From positions 1-8,574 of the forward strand of contig JAHKLH010000061.1 of the NCBI GenBank assembly GCA_029856635.1: DNA of 8,574 nt, read 5' to 3'. Shown here in pieces: positions 1-6,301 of the stretch; position 1 is the stretch's first letter, and each line of letters starts with the position of its first letter. Under the pieces are notes generated by a model that was not told the DNA's origin, did no database searches, and saw only the letters and a program-made list of their open reading frames with translations. This DNA comes from Candidatus Njordarchaeota archaeon (GTDB lineage Archaea; Asgardarchaeota; Njordarchaeia; Njordarchaeales; JAHKLH01). The translations under genes and the position numbers were made by a program.

Positions 1-11
1 CTTTTACGTTT

Positions 12-68
12 TAGAATGATGATATTGTGACGCGCTGAGTGATGATGATAGGTGGCAGCGCTGATTAG
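12..68 (+). ncRNA. Box C/D guide sRNA (2'-O-methylation guide), canonical double-guide form
   Basis: All four boxes are present in order with ideal spacing. Box C is ATGATGA at 16-22, then a 12-nt guide (23-34). Box D' is CTGA at 35-38, then a 3-nt spacer (39-41). Box C' is ATGATGA at 42-48, then a second 12-nt guide (49-60). Box D is CTGA at 61-64. Archaeal C/D sRNAs bind L7Ae, Nop5 and fibrillarin and direct methylation of the target base paired five bases upstream of D or D'. Under that rule the D' guide targets CGCGUCACAAUA at the U opposite A30, and the D guide targets CGCUGCCACCUA at the G opposite C56. I could not assign either to a specific rRNA or tRNA position. The terminal stem is short (A15-U65, G14-U66), as is common in archaea. 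The promoter would lie left of the window. The RNA ends just beyond the 3' end of the opposite-strand membrane gene. The ends given are estimates. Confidence 0.85.
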
Positions 69-73
69 GAATT

Positions 74-847
74 CTAGAAGGATACTTTATTTGCTACCAA
101 AATATTAAGGAAGTTTACGTATTTTGCAACTTTTGTCTTTATGAGATTTGTACTATGTATTGAAACATCAGGTAATTTATGCTCTATGAACATTGTTGAA
201 GTAAGAATTGCTAAGGTAATAGAGATTAAATCTGCAATTCGAGGATATTGATCGCAAAATGTCATTATAAATAGCAAGAGTATTTCAATGATTATCGAAA
301 AGATTATTACATGATGCGGAAACGTGTAGTATGGAACGATCAAGAAGGGAGGAACAAACATGAAAAATAACATTTTTTTGTATCTTTTTTGCTTTATTCT
401 ATTCATTGAAACAATCACTAATAAAAATAAAGTAATTGGCGACAATCCGCAGATTTCTTTTGCCCCAATTGCGTTTATAATTATGTTGTGCGATTTCATA
501 AAAAAGAGGCACATGAACAAGTTAATTAAACCAATAATTGGGGGCAAAATAGCCATGGTTAATAAAATTTTCCTTCGTTGGATTACGTTTTCGGCAGTTC
601 GCAAAGCCCACCAGAATGCGATGATATTTGACAGAAAAAGGAAGAAAGATGAATGGAAATAAGTAAATGTGAAAAATACGTACCAAGTACTAGATGTCGT
701 TAACTCGCGTTCGGGAATTATATAAAGTCTTTCATAGAAGTTGAAGCCAAAGGCAATTAAATTTGCTATAATTATAATCAAGGTCAACGCTAGAGAAAAC
801 CAATGTAATTTCAGTTCATTCCGTATAATTGTCCTAATGTGTTTCAT
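74..847 (-). CDS. Multi-pass membrane protein, degenerate rhomboid-like (probable pseudoprotease)
   Basis: This is a 257-residue, very hydrophobic protein with about six membrane segments and basic loops. The layout resembles rhomboid intramembrane proteases: an N-terminal helix (about 17-35), then a YIIPE turn and a segment leading to FHSSFFLFLSN at residues 64-74. There H65 and N74 have the spacing of the H145 and N154 oxyanion residues of E. coli GlpG, but the middle histidine is L70. A86-E87-type residues follow, as after rhomboid helix 2. The catalytic GxSG region would be GAKEICGL (128-135), with lysine where the serine should be. H231, in a D-V-S-I-H context, matches the catalytic histidine helix, but its usual HxxGxxxG glycines are N234 and K238. 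I infer a rhomboid fold without protease activity; the alternative is an unrelated membrane protein. The ATG at 847 has a GAGGT ribosome site 7 bases upstream and a TATA box at 911-922, so it is probably transcribed alone. The gene is convincing; the family is moderately supported. Confidence 0.7.
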   Translation of the reverse strand: MKHIRTIIRNELKLHWFSLALTLIIIIANLIAFGFNFYERLYIIPERELTTSSTWYVFFTFTYFHSSFFLFLSNIIAFWWALRTAENVIQRRKILLTMAILPPIIGLINLFMCLFFMKSHNIIINAIGAKEICGLSPITLFLLVIVSMNRIKQKRYKKMLFFMFVPPFLIVPYYTFPHHVIIFSIIIEILLLFIMTFCDQYPRIADLISITLAILTSTMFIEHKLPDVSIHSTNLIKTKVAKYVNFLNILVANKVSF

Positions 848-910
848 AGACGTAACCTCATTCTCTAAAAATAAAGTTTTGTCTTTAACCCTTTTGTGCT
901 CCGTATTTGA

Positions 911-922
911 AAAAATATAAAC
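911..922 (-). promoter_or_regulatory. TATA box for the rhomboid-like gene
   Basis: On the minus strand this reads GTTTATATTTTT. It lies about 65-75 bases ahead of the ATG at 847, which would place the transcript start near 890 with a leader of roughly 40 bases. It lies downstream of the tldE stop, so the membrane gene need not depend on read-through from the tldDE operon. Confidence 0.5.
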
Positions 923-952
923 AGAGTTTTCTGAATTAATGTGGTTTTGCTG

Positions 953-957
953 AAAAA
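953..957 (-). terminator. Possible weak T-tract terminator after tldE
   Basis: The minus strand has a run of five T within ATATTTTTC about 35 bases past the tldE stop, ahead of the TATA box of the next gene. Archaeal terminators are often simple T-tracts, but five T in AT-rich DNA is weak evidence. Confidence 0.25.
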
Positions 958-991
958 TATGTGGTAATGCTTGAATAAATTGCGAGAATGC

Positions 992-2338
992 TCACGTGAA
1001 GGATAAACCTGAGATCAACATCGATGGAACGAAGAAATTAACATACGATACGTAATCCTTCCCGATCCTTACGATATTGTTCAATGCTTCGAATATGTTA
1101 ATCGAAACGATAACAGATTTCAGAGGGTATTGAATTTCACCATTTTCTATATAGAACGCCATAGGACATGTAACCGACAAGATTCCCCGGACAGGATCAA
1201 CTAAGTGAGAGCCCATAACATACGATCTAATGAGAAGACCCTTGTCAACTTCTCTTATTAGATCATCAATAGAGCCTTTTTCTCCCTCTATAATTACATT
1301 CGTAAACGTTACTTGTGGTTCAGAAGTTGGTGATGGTCTAAGAGCATTACCAGTGCTCTTTTTATTTTCGCGAAGAGCAGCGTAAGAATCGTACAGGAAT
1401 GTTTTAAGTACGCCATTTTCTATAACTACCTTTCTTCTCATTGGAACCCCTTCATCATCAACACGAAATGTATAGAAGCCATTTGCCATTGTACCATCAT
1501 CAATTAATGTGAATTTCTTAGAAGCAACTTGTTGCCCGAGTTTATTCATCCAAACACTTCGTTTTTCTTGAACATTTCGTGCTGATAAATTGAAGAGAAG
1601 AGTCGTAGCGAAGATGCTCGGAACGACGACATTTTCAAATATAACTGGCCCATGCTTAAAATCTGATGGTAATTTTTTCTTCCCAAAGTACTCTTCTCCT
1701 CTTTTGACAGTGGTTCTAAATAATTCTGGAAGAGATTCTAATTTAAGCATACGTGAGGTAAGAACGCGCATTTCTTGTGAAATTTCATCGTTTTTCTTTA
1801 GCATAGCCCAAATCCATGAGGCAAAGAATGTTCCAGAGTCCTCTTCACAAATTCCGCGTGAGTTAACAACAACCTTGTTTACAGAGTATAAAGACACGAT
1901 GCCTTCTATTTTTTTCAAATACTTACTTGTAGAATATGCACTATTCAATGCTTCTGAGACGTATTTTCCAATGATCTCTGGAGAAACATTTAGTATACGC
2001 TCATCAAATGGACCTTTAGAAACAATTGGTTTTTCTGGATCTGGTAAATGCTTAAAGTGAGGATCAGCTGGTTTTTCTTTGGCAATTTTTACTGCAATCT
2101 TGATAGCATTCTCAATTTCGTTTTCTCTCAATGATGATACAGACGAGAAACCTAATGATTTCCCTACTACAACACGAACTGCTACATGTTCGGATATGCC
2201 AGATGTTGTTAGTATATCTTCTCCAACGAATTCCACTCGGGTATGTTCCTCGCGGACAACGAATAGCTCAATTTCGTCAGCATTAAATTTTTTCGCCCTT
2301 TTTACAAACTTTTCTCCAATTTCTATCAAACCCATCAT
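992..2338 (-). CDS. tldE: TldE/PmbA-type subunit of the TldD-TldE metallopeptidase
   Basis: TldE/PmbA is the non-catalytic partner of TldD. In bacteria the heteromer is a zinc peptidase that degrades unfolded peptides and matures microcin B17; its archaeal substrates are unknown. The 448-residue length is normal for the family. The N-terminal part matches the usual start, with a helix followed by an ADEIELFVV strand and later a GxSEHVAVRVVVG-type segment. The C-terminal half carries the family motifs (LIDDGTMANG near the middle, DDEGVPMRRK, ENGEI at about 397-402, a final PSML at about 438). It lacks the HExxxH zinc motif of its neighbour, as expected for TldE. Several starts are possible: GTG at 2347, ATG at 2344, ATG at 2338 and ATG at 2335. 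I chose 2338 because AGGTGAT (2344-2350) then sits as the ribosome binding site. It follows tldD by 9 bases in the same operon. Confidence 0.93.
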   Translation of the reverse strand: MMGLIEIGEKFVKRAKKFNADEIELFVVREEHTRVEFVGEDILTTSGISEHVAVRVVVGKSLGFSSVSSLRENEIENAIKIAVKIAKEKPADPHFKHLPDPEKPIVSKGPFDERILNVSPEIIGKYVSEALNSAYSTSKYLKKIEGIVSLYSVNKVVVNSRGICEEDSGTFFASWIWAMLKKNDEISQEMRVLTSRMLKLESLPELFRTTVKRGEEYFGKKKLPSDFKHGPVIFENVVVPSIFATTLLFNLSARNVQEKRSVWMNKLGQQVASKKFTLIDDGTMANGFYTFRVDDEGVPMRRKVVIENGVLKTFLYDSYAALRENKKSTGNALRPSPTSEPQVTFTNVIIEGEKGSIDDLIREVDKGLLIRSYVMGSHLVDPVRGILSVTCPMAFYIENGEIQYPLKSVIVSINIFEALNNIVRIGKDYVSYVNFFVPSMLISGLSFT

Positions 2339-2343
2339 ATACA

Positions 2344-2350
2344 TCACCTA
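2344..2350 (-). promoter_or_regulatory. Ribosome binding site of tldE, overlapping the tldD stop codon
   Basis: On the minus strand AGGTGAT begins inside the TAG stop of tldD and ends 5 bases before the ATG at 2338. It contains the GTG and ATG codons at 2347 and 2344, so those are more likely ribosome-binding sequence than starts. This implies coupled translation of the two subunits. Confidence 0.5.
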
Positions 2351-3775
2351 ACCCCCAATAATTGCTTCCCTAACAGCAAGGTAAGGTCCACCTAAACCTA
2401 CTGGCAATGGTGCTTGCCCGCGCTTTCCGCATCCTCCCAGTACTGGTCCCCTAACAAATATCTCTTTTGAAGCACCAATTATGTTCTTGAGAAAATCAAG
2501 AATATGCGCACGAACATTAACTGCTTTCAATGCATACTTTATTTCCCCATTTTCAACCCAGTACGCTCTATTTGCACCAAAGGTGAATATTCCCGTAGGT
2601 TCTGTTTCTCCACCCAGACTACCCTCCACGTATACTCCTCCTTTGATGAGCTCAAATAATTCTTCTTTTGACATATCGCCTGCACCAAAGTATGTGTTTC
2701 GCATACGAGGAATTGGTGGATGAAATGGATCTATTGCACGAGCGTTTCCAGTTATATCCATTTTGAGTAAGGGTGCTGTATCTCTCGTGGTCAAGAAATG
2801 TTTTAGTACGCCTTTTTCCAATATCACAACTGTTTTACATGCAATTCCCTCGTCGTCGTATGGTTGATACCATCCATAATTAATGGGATCTCCACTATCT
2901 ATAACTGTTGCGTGTTCTGAACCAATTTGTTCTCCTAATTTATCGTGTAAAATGCTCATTTTTGTCCATATGGAATCTGCTTCTGTTAAGTGCCCAAATG
3001 ATTCATGTGCAATTACTCCTGCAAATTCAGGATTACATATTAGAGGATATCTGCCAGGCCTTATTCTTTTAGCAATTGCTATTTCTTCAGCTCCAGAAAT
3101 AGCTTTTGAAATTATTGTTTCAATTGGAAATTCATCGAATAATTCAAGTCCTCGGGACGCTCCTTTAAGTTCAGCATTGCTTCCAACGTTTCCATTTTTT
3201 CTTACAGTCGCATATGCAGAAACTCCGACTAGATAAGGTTCCCATCGGCGTCTTAACCCATCACTAGCCAGGAACATTTTTACTCCACGTAAGTCCACAT
3301 ATGTTGTTCTTAAGCTTAATACGTTCTTCTTTAAAGTGTTTCTAACGGCGTCCTTTAGCATTTTAACTTTCTCTGAGATTTCAACATACAATGGATCCTT
3401 CTTAAGGGACGGAACAAAACCTACATACTTTTCAGGTTTATACTCCGCGGGCTCAAGTTTTACTTTTGCCAATTTTGATGAAATTTTTGCAGCCTTAATA
3501 GCATGTTTTACTGTTTCCTCAATACCCGTTTTGTCTAATTTGCATGAATATCCATAACCCTTTGTTCCATCAAGATATACTGTAACACCAAGTCCTCTTA
3601 CTATTGGATTTCGAACAGAAACAACGCGATCTTTCTCTAAATTAACCAAAGTTCTATACAGCTCCTCGTAGCGAACTTCAACGAATTTTGCACCTAATTT
3701 TTGACCATATTCAATAGCATACTCCATCAAATCCCAGATGAATTCTCTTTCACTTTTCACCAACGCATGCACCAC
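2348..3775 (-). CDS. tldD: TldD, catalytic zinc subunit of the TldD-TldE metallopeptidase
   Basis: TldD is the zinc-binding subunit of the TldD/TldE protease, a cytoplasmic enzyme whose active site lies inside a closed chamber and accepts unfolded peptides. The catalytic HExxxH is present as HESFGH, with H257, E258 and H262, followed by the family's LTEAD. The third zinc ligand, a cysteine in CGKxGQ, is seen as C449 in GGCGKRGQ near the C-terminus. YDDEG (306-310), VENGEI (407-412) and the GNARA segment are also typical. At 475 residues it is complete and should be active. The frame opens at GTG 3775, with no clear ribosome site and a TATA-like sequence only about 20-40 bases upstream, which suggests a leaderless or very short-leader mRNA. 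It is the first gene of the operon with tldE and is divergent from the thiamine-binding-type gene across about 140 bases. Confidence 0.95.
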   Translation of the reverse strand: MVHALVKSEREFIWDLMEYAIEYGQKLGAKFVEVRYEELYRTLVNLEKDRVVSVRNPIVRGLGVTVYLDGTKGYGYSCKLDKTGIEETVKHAIKAAKISSKLAKVKLEPAEYKPEKYVGFVPSLKKDPLYVEISEKVKMLKDAVRNTLKKNVLSLRTTYVDLRGVKMFLASDGLRRRWEPYLVGVSAYATVRKNGNVGSNAELKGASRGLELFDEFPIETIISKAISGAEEIAIAKRIRPGRYPLICNPEFAGVIAHESFGHLTEADSIWTKMSILHDKLGEQIGSEHATVIDSGDPINYGWYQPYDDEGIACKTVVILEKGVLKHFLTTRDTAPLLKMDITGNARAIDPFHPPIPRMRNTYFGAGDMSKEELFELIKGGVYVEGSLGGETEPTGIFTFGANRAYWVENGEIKYALKAVNVRAHILDFLKNIIGASKEIFVRGPVLGGCGKRGQAPLPVGLGGPYLAVREAIIGG

Positions 3776-3784
3776 TATAAATTT

Positions 3785-3813
3785 CTAACTAATATACTAT
3801 ACTAACTGATATA
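3785..3813. repeat. 12-bp direct repeat in the tldD promoter region
   Basis: CTAACTAATATA (3785-3796) and CTAACTGATATA (3802-3813) match at 11 of 12 bases with a 17-base period. Read on the minus strand, each copy gives TATATYAGTTAG, so each carries a TATA-like core ahead of the tldD GTG at 3775. They may be two overlapping core promoters or two half-sites for a regulator. Confidence 0.45.
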
Positions 3814-3868
3814 TCCCAACTAAATACTTTCAAAACATTCATACAAGTTCTAACCCAGAATCAGTATG

Positions 3869-3876
3869 TTTATATT
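3869..3876 (+). promoter_or_regulatory. TATA box of the MTH1187-family gene
   Basis: TTTATATT here predicts a transcript start near 3898, giving a leader of about 17 bases that just holds the ribosome site AAGGTGG (3903-3909). That is too short for a TPP riboswitch, which might otherwise be looked for ahead of a thiamine-binding protein gene. Confidence 0.6.
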
Positions 3877-3902
3877 GATGCAGAAGCATAATTAACTTTA
3901 GA

Positions 3903-3909
3903 AAGGTGG
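3903..3909 (+). promoter_or_regulatory. Ribosome binding site that fixes the start at ATG 3915
   Basis: AAGGTGG is a strong archaeal Shine-Dalgarno sequence ending 5 bases before the ATG at 3915. An in-frame GTG at 3906 lies inside this motif and is therefore unlikely to be the start. Confidence 0.65.
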
Positions 3910-3914
3910 AAAAA

Positions 3915-4226
3915 ATGGCTAGGTTTATTTGGAGCCTTGTAATTACGCCGATAGGAACAAAGGATACGAGCCTTAGTAAATTTGTTGCCGCGGCACTGGG
4001 AGCTCTTAAAGAAAAGGGAATAAAGTTTGAGTTAACTCCAATGGCTACGATTCTCGAGGCTAATTCGCTAGATGAAATCTTCTCCGCAGTAAAGGTAGCA
4101 CATGAAGCAGTTTTAAAAATGGGCGTAAAGCGTGTTGTTATTTCAATAAATATTGACGATCGTCTTGATAAGATTGAGCGGAAAGCACAAGATAAGGTAG
4201 AAAGCGTGATGGAAAAACTAAAATAA
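3915..4226 (+). CDS. MTH1187/DUF77-family thiamine-binding-type protein
   Basis: This is a 103-residue protein of the MTH1187/YkoF-like family, small ferredoxin-like-fold cytoplasmic proteins that form tetramers. Members are annotated as thiamine-binding because relatives such as YkoF bind thiamine or its HMP precursor; the exact cellular role is not established. Family signatures are clear: the first strand ending TPIGT (11-15), TSLSKFVA (18-25), FELTPMATILE (38-48), a helix ending in AHEAVLKMGVKRV (62-74), and IDDRLDK (80-86) followed by a charged helix with SVMEKLK at the end. Length is normal for the family. It has its own promoter and a strong ribosome site. The stop is only about 20 bases ahead of a candidate C/D sRNA, which could be processed from its 3' untranslated region. 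Family assignment is firm; ligand and pathway are inferred from the family. Confidence 0.9.
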   Translation: MARFIWSLVITPIGTKDTSLSKFVAAALGALKEKGIKFELTPMATILEANSLDEIFSAVKVAHEAVLKMGVKRVVISINIDDRLDKIERKAQDKVESVMEKLK

Positions 4227-4246
4227 ATTTGAATGTCTTTTCATTT

Positions 4247-4303
4247 GGAATGCTGAACCCCAGCATGACTGAATAATGATGAACGCCCTTATGCTGAGTT
4301 TCC
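4247..4303 (+). ncRNA. Second candidate box C/D guide sRNA
   Basis: The 3' half is canonical: D' CTGA (4269-4272), a 3-nt spacer, C' ATGATGA (4276-4282), an 11-nt guide (4283-4293) and D CTGA (4294-4297). Exactly 12 nt upstream of D' lies ATGCTGA (4250-4256), box C with one mismatch to RUGAUGA. GGAA (4247-4250) can pair with TTCC (4300-4303) as a terminal stem, though not in perfect register with a standard kink-turn. Predicted targets are UCAUGCUGGGGU (methyl on the G opposite C4264) and CAUAAGGGCGU (methyl on the A opposite T4289); I cannot place them in a known RNA. It could be processed from the upstream mRNA or start from the TATA-like AAATAAATTT at 4221-4230. The imperfect box C and a competing local hairpin (4250-4255 with 4261-4266) lower confidence. 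Confidence 0.55.
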
Positions 4304-4309
4304 TTTTTT
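4304..4309 (+). terminator. T-tract terminator behind the second sRNA
   Basis: A run of six T, preceded by TTTCC, comes directly after the D box and terminal stem of the candidate sRNA. It fits the T-rich signals that end archaeal transcripts and would also end the MTH1187-family mRNA. Confidence 0.5.
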
Positions 4310-4370
4310 AGGAGTTTGGCAGGAGCTAATTCTTGGAATCATTTCATTGGGAGTATAGATCCTCGTAAGC

Positions 4371-4398
4371 GTATATAATTTGACTCTGTTTATAAAAT
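4371..4398 (+). promoter_or_regulatory. Two candidate TATA boxes ahead of the phosphoesterase operon
   Basis: GTATATAAT (4371-4379) and TTTATAAAAT (4389-4398) both fit archaeal TATA boxes. The first predicts a start near 4401, the second near 4419. The second leaves about 25 bases of leader before the ATG at 4444, with GGTG (4431-4434) as the likely ribosome site. The perfect inverted repeat at 4401-4420 lies between the second box and its predicted start. Confidence 0.5.
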
Positions 4399-4400
4399 AA

Positions 4401-4420
4401 AGACATGAAAGTACATGTCT
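4401..4420. repeat. Perfect inverted repeat, candidate operator
   Basis: AGACATG (4401-4407) and CATGTCT (4414-4420) are a perfect 7-bp inverted repeat with a 6-base spacer. It sits between a TATA box and the predicted transcript start of the phosphoesterase gene, where archaeal repressors commonly bind. If transcription begins upstream it could instead form a leader hairpin. Confidence 0.45.
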
Positions 4421-4443
4421 TCTTGAAACTGGTGTAGTGATTG

Positions 4444-5586
4444 ATGACTAAGAAGGAAATCAAGATAATCATAATTAAGGGGATGTGCTTTCTAATCTTG
4501 ATTAGTGTGATGTATACGCCAATAATTAAATCAATATTCTTTGAGGACTCTAATAAAGGGTGGACTGCTATTTGGTTGACATGGAGCGAGAATCCTAAAA
4601 CAACGATAACTATCAACTGGCGGTGGAATTTAAACAAAAAAGCATATGTTCTCTGCTGGAATAATTACATTAGAATGCTAATAGTGACGAATTTTTCATC
4701 AGATTTGTTTCATATAACATTGAGAAACTTAATTCCTAGAATGAGATATCACTATATTATTGGTTATTTTGAAAATGATCGAATGATAAATTGGAGTACT
4801 ATTCATACTTTTGAAACCGCACCAGCAACTAATGAGCCATTTACAGTACTGGTTCACGCTGATACATATTCCCCTGGATTTGGAGCATTCGAAAAATTCA
4901 TTAAGTGTGCTAAAAAAGAGAAGTTTGATTTTGTTATCCATTGTGGTGATATTGTTGGAGTTGGAGGCGAGCCTGCATGGATAAGATTCTTAGAATTAGA
5001 AAGCCAAATTCTTGCCAAGCACCCTTTAATTGCTGTAGCTGGAAATCACGATATAATCACCAACGATCCATCATTATATCACAAGTATTTAAAGCTACCA
5101 AATAATGGTTTCTGGTATAATATTTCGTATTCAAATGCTATATTTGTAGCTCTTCACGTTGCTGATCCTGAAAATTTCACTTTTCCTGACGAGGAGAAAC
5201 AAATGTTTATTCAAGCAATGCAATATGCGGATAATCATAACATGTGGAAAGTAGTTTTTATTCATATTCCACCTTTAAACGCAATTGCTCAGCGTGTTAG
5301 TCCTAAAATATCCAAGATATTATTGCCCTTATTTAATGAATATAAACCACACATTGTGTTGATGGGTCATGTTCATGCGTACGGCCGTGTTTTTATAAAT
5401 GGCACATTATACATATACACCGGAAATTGTGGGGGATTTCCTGGGATTTATGCTGATACAAGTCAGCTTGACTATTATTCTTTTGATATGGGGTATCTTC
5501 TTCTCGAATTTTATGAAGACTGTATCCATGGGATCTACAAAAACCTTAATGGCGAAATTGTTGATGAATTCTTCATTTACAAATAA
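4444..5586 (+). CDS. Membrane-anchored metallophosphoesterase with purple-acid-phosphatase-like N-terminal domain
   Basis: This 380-residue protein has a basic start and one hydrophobic segment (about 8-28) that should anchor it with the rest outside the cell. Residues about 38-126 resemble the fibronectin-like N-terminal domain of purple acid phosphatases (LTWSENPKTTITINW, LRNLIPRMRYHY, FETAP). Residues 133-380 form a calcineurin-like phosphoesterase domain with GDIVG (G168-D169), GNHD (200-203), H274 in VFIHIPP and GHVH (308-311). The first motif is HADTYS: D140 is present, but the histidine of the common DxH is a tyrosine, as tolerated in purple acid phosphatases, which use only the aspartate. 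The substrate is unknown; phosphomonoester or diester hydrolysis at the envelope is the inference. The ATG at 4444 is preferred over the TTG just before it. The next gene starts 12 bases after the stop, so the two are probably co-transcribed. Confidence 0.88.
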   Translation: MTKKEIKIIIIKGMCFLILISVMYTPIIKSIFFEDSNKGWTAIWLTWSENPKTTITINWRWNLNKKAYVLCWNNYIRMLIVTNFSSDLFHITLRNLIPRMRYHYIIGYFENDRMINWSTIHTFETAPATNEPFTVLVHADTYSPGFGAFEKFIKCAKKEKFDFVIHCGDIVGVGGEPAWIRFLELESQILAKHPLIAVAGNHDIITNDPSLYHKYLKLPNNGFWYNISYSNAIFVALHVADPENFTFPDEEKQMFIQAMQYADNHNMWKVVFIHIPPLNAIAQRVSPKISKILLPLFNEYKPHIVLMGHVHAYGRVFINGTLYIYTGNCGGFPGIYADTSQLDYYSFDMGYLLLEFYEDCIHGIYKNLNGEIVDEFFIYK

Positions 5587-5598
5587 AGCGTGGTATTC

Positions 5599-6111
5599 AT
5601 GATCGTAATTAACCCATTCATGTATTTACTAATTGCAACATTCATTTCTTGGGAGATAACCATTGATGTAATTCTTAATCGCGCAAAACTAGATAAAATC
5701 TTTGGGGCTGTTAGAGAGATTGCTACTATTGTTCTCTTTAATGGGATCGCAGTGATTTTTCTCTATGTTTTAACGTTTGGAAAAAGCATATTAACATTAA
5801 TTCTAATTATAGCAACGTCTCTAATTTCTCTAATAAGCCTATTGAGATTGCATAGAAAATACTTAGCAACACTAATTGGGGCTTTAATCACATTAATAGC
5901 GGGAGCAATAATTGGAGGATATGGCATAGCACCAGCTATTCTTATCTATATTCCACTTCGACTTACTTGGAGAAAAGAGAAAGGATATTCAATTAGAACA
6001 AAATTACAGGGTGCCTGGAACCTTACTACACAATTACACTTATGTGAAATAATAACAGCAATCAATACGATTGTGTTTTTTGTAGCTCTTTATGGATTTT
6101 TAACAATTTGA
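5599..6111 (+). CDS. Unrecognised small multi-pass membrane protein
   Basis: I do not recognise this family. The 170-residue protein is strongly hydrophobic, with likely membrane segments at about 5-20, 41-60, 64-84, 90-120 and 150-170. A basic loop (82-88, with H85-R86-K87) and a second charged loop with a TWRKEKGYSIRTK stretch (123-135) suggest cytoplasmic faces. No catalytic motif is visible. An in-frame GTG at 5590 would add three residues; I prefer the ATG at 5599 because TGGT just upstream can serve as a weak ribosome site. It lies 12 bases downstream of the secreted phosphoesterase and shares its promoter, so it may help anchor, partner or export that enzyme; this is inferred from position only. 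A T-run follows the stop. Confidence 0.7.
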   Translation: MIVINPFMYLLIATFISWEITIDVILNRAKLDKIFGAVREIATIVLFNGIAVIFLYVLTFGKSILTLILIIATSLISLISLLRLHRKYLATLIGALITLIAGAIIGGYGIAPAILIYIPLRLTWRKEKGYSIRTKLQGAWNLTTQLHLCEIITAINTIVFFVALYGFLTI

Positions 6112-6125
6112 ATGTAGCAAGCAGA

Positions 6126-6131
6126 TTTTTT
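6126..6131 (+). terminator. T-run terminator of the phosphoesterase operon
   Basis: Six T occur 15 bases past the stop of the membrane gene, followed by a pyrimidine stretch. The remaining convergent gap to about 6300 is AT-rich, and I see no gene, guide RNA or repeat in it on either strand. Confidence 0.45.
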
Positions 6132-6301
6132 CTCTCGATTATACTGAATTAATATAAGAACTAAATAGGAACTATTGATGTTTTCAAGTATCAGCAAATT
6201 CACGCATCATTAAAAATTAAGTTAATTTAGTGTTCGTTCAGAAATATCTTATAAGACACAATATGATATAAACTAAATTCAAATTTTGGGTATGGTTGTT
6301 A

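Noticed and set aside
360..662. 100-codon plus-strand open frame opposite the membrane gene
   Set aside because: It is fully antisense to a gene with its own TATA box and ribosome site, and resembles no known protein.
2131..2137. ATGATGA box-C match inside the tldE region on the plus strand
   Set aside because: No CTGA follows at guide distance and it lies within coding sequence on the other strand.
1590..2351. Plus-strand open frames opposite tldE, with similar ones opposite tldD and rtcB
   Set aside because: These are antisense shadows of well-conserved genes, with serine-rich or low-information translations.
3877..3914. TPP riboswitch ahead of the thiamine-binding-type gene
   Set aside because: The predicted leader is under 20 bases, too short for a thi-box, and no thi-box motif is visible.
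4250..4266. ATGCTG/CAGCAT hairpin as a bacterial-type terminator
   Set aside because: No T-tract follows it directly; the T run comes 38 bases later, behind the D box, so the C/D sRNA reading explains more. Kept as a competing structure.
4344..4637. Minus-strand 97-codon frame over the phosphoesterase promoter and N-terminus
   Set aside because: It overlaps the promoter, the inverted repeat and a real gene on the other strand, and has no recognisable domain.
6191..6241. Possible minus-strand C/D sRNA (TCAG at 6191 and 6238, CATCAT near 6205)
   Set aside because: The C-like box has a wrong last base, the guide would be 10 nt, and no D' box lies at the right distance.
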